From Parazoarcus communis (GTDB taxonomy: Bacteria; Pseudomonadota; Gammaproteobacteria; Burkholderiales; Rhodocyclaceae), in assembly GCF_003111645.1 (NCBI RefSeq), contig NZ_CP022187.1, forward strand, positions 2,046,001 to 2,110,000: a stretch of 64,000 nt of DNA, written 5' to 3'. The notes under the pieces are model-generated. The model searched no databases. It saw only the letters and a list, made by a program, of their open reading frames with translations, and was not told the origin of the DNA. Positions 63,485-64,000 of this stretch are shown one piece after another. A program made the translations under genes and the position numbers. Every line of letters starts with the position of its first letter. Positions within the stretch are counted from its first letter, which is position 1.

Positions 63485-64000
63485 TCAGCGGGTGTTCCTG
63501 ATCGATTCGATCAGCGCCTTGTCGAACTTCTTGTAGTACTCGGGGTACACCGGCGCCATCGCGTCCTCGAAGGACTTGCGATCAACCTTGGTCACGATTT
63601 CCATGCCTTCGGCCTTGAGCTGCTCCACGCCTGTCTTCTCGACATTGTCGACGAAATCCCGCATGGCCTGCGAAGCCTTCCTGGCGGCTTCGAGGAATTG
63701 CTGCTTTTCGGCGTCCGACAGGCCTTCATAGACCGTCGGCGAAACCATGATCACCGTCGGCGCATAGACGTGGCCAGTCAGCGACAGGTGTTTCTGCAGC
63801 TGTGACAGCTTGGCCGAGGTGATGACCGACAGCGGATTCTCCTGGCCGTCGATGGTGCCCTGCTGCAGCGCCGTGGCCACTTCCGGCCAGGCCATCGGCG
63901 TCGGCAGGATGCCGATCTGGCGGAACGCGAGAATGTGGATCTGGTTCTCGGTGGTACGGATCTTCAGGCCCTTGGCATCGGCCGCGCTGGCTACCGGGCG
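63485..64000 (-). CDS. TRAP transporter substrate-binding protein (DctP), partial, set 2
   Basis: The last about 171 codons are in the window; the frame is open to the right edge at 64000. It has the DctP pattern DAKGLKIRTTENQIHILAFR (with the conserved carboxylate-binding arginine) and TALQQGTIDGQENPLSVITS. The start lies outside the window. It is the first gene of the second TRAP operon. Confidence 0.93.
   Translation of the reverse strand, partial: RPVASAADAKGLKIRTTENQIHILAFRQIGILPTPMAWPEVATALQQGTIDGQENPLSVITSAKLSQLQKHLSLTGHVYAPTVIMVSPTVYEGLSDAEKQQFLEAARKASQAMRDFVDNVEKTGVEQLKAEGMEIVTKVDRKSFEDAMAPVYPEYYKKFDKALIESIRNTR

Noticed and set aside
1-64000. CRISPR arrays, prophage, transposons or attachment sites
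   Set aside because: No regularly spaced repeats, integrases, transposases or tRNA-edge duplications were seen.

Overview
The window reads as about 64 kb of a GC-rich chromosome from a betaproteobacterium. The best guess is the Azoarcus/Thauera group of Rhodocyclales. This rests on gene content and protein style (ETF-ubiquinone oxidoreductase behind an acyl-CoA dehydrogenase, TRAP transporters, a Lut lactate operon, PQQ alcohol oxidation), not on an rRNA gene. I see no tRNA, rRNA, CRISPR array, transposase or prophage. Gene density is high, and most genes sit in tightly spaced or overlapping operons.

Layout. 0-5.2 kb: tail of an acyl-CoA dehydrogenase, ETF-QO, a multi-spanning permease, tRNA hydroxylase TrhO and a coupled glutathione-transferase-like protein. 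5.3-13.5 kb: leftward five-gene operon for allophanate hydrolase (AtzF) plus a complete Dpp-type ABC importer, facing a divergent LysR regulator. 13.5-19.5 kb: small uncharacterised membrane or secreted proteins, an MscS channel, a RIO-type kinase and a decayed Fic-family gene. 19.5-26.3 kb: leftward operon headed by an unlisted 24-codon pqqA gene, followed by an aromatic-sulfonate/nitrate-type ABC importer and then a second ABC system of the PedA1A2BC/Lut type linked to lanthanide uptake. 26.4-28.1 kb: DUF4177-like protein, ArfB, a small basic protein and a DUF411 protein. 28.2-38.8 kb: copper/silver resistance block (CusSR, cupredoxin, CusF, CusCBA, MFS exporter) with a perfect CusR/CopR-like palindrome. 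38.8-46.3 kb: GcvA-like LysR regulator divergent from a 54-aa protein, class V aminotransferase, chromate transporter, ChaN-PDZ protein and M1 peptidase. 46.4-51.2 kb: lutABC, a radical SAM protein and a LysE exporter. 51.2-54.1 kb: first TRAP transporter. 54.5-61.5 kb: CBS protein, cytochrome c, PQQ alcohol dehydrogenase, SoxYZ-like carrier, zinc metallohydrolase and a MoxYX-like two-component system. 61.6-64 kb: second TRAP transporter, cut by the window edge.

How it fits together. The PQQ alcohol dehydrogenase carries the extra aspartate (Asp330, two residues after catalytic Asp328) that marks lanthanide-dependent enzymes. Together with the PedA1A2BC/Lut-type transporter and pqqA about 30 kb away, this suggests a split system: cofactor precursor and metal uptake at 19.5-26.3 kb, periplasmic alcohol oxidation at 54.5-61.5 kb. 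The least explained part is the additional ABC importer sandwiched between pqqA and the PedA1A2BC/Lut-type genes.
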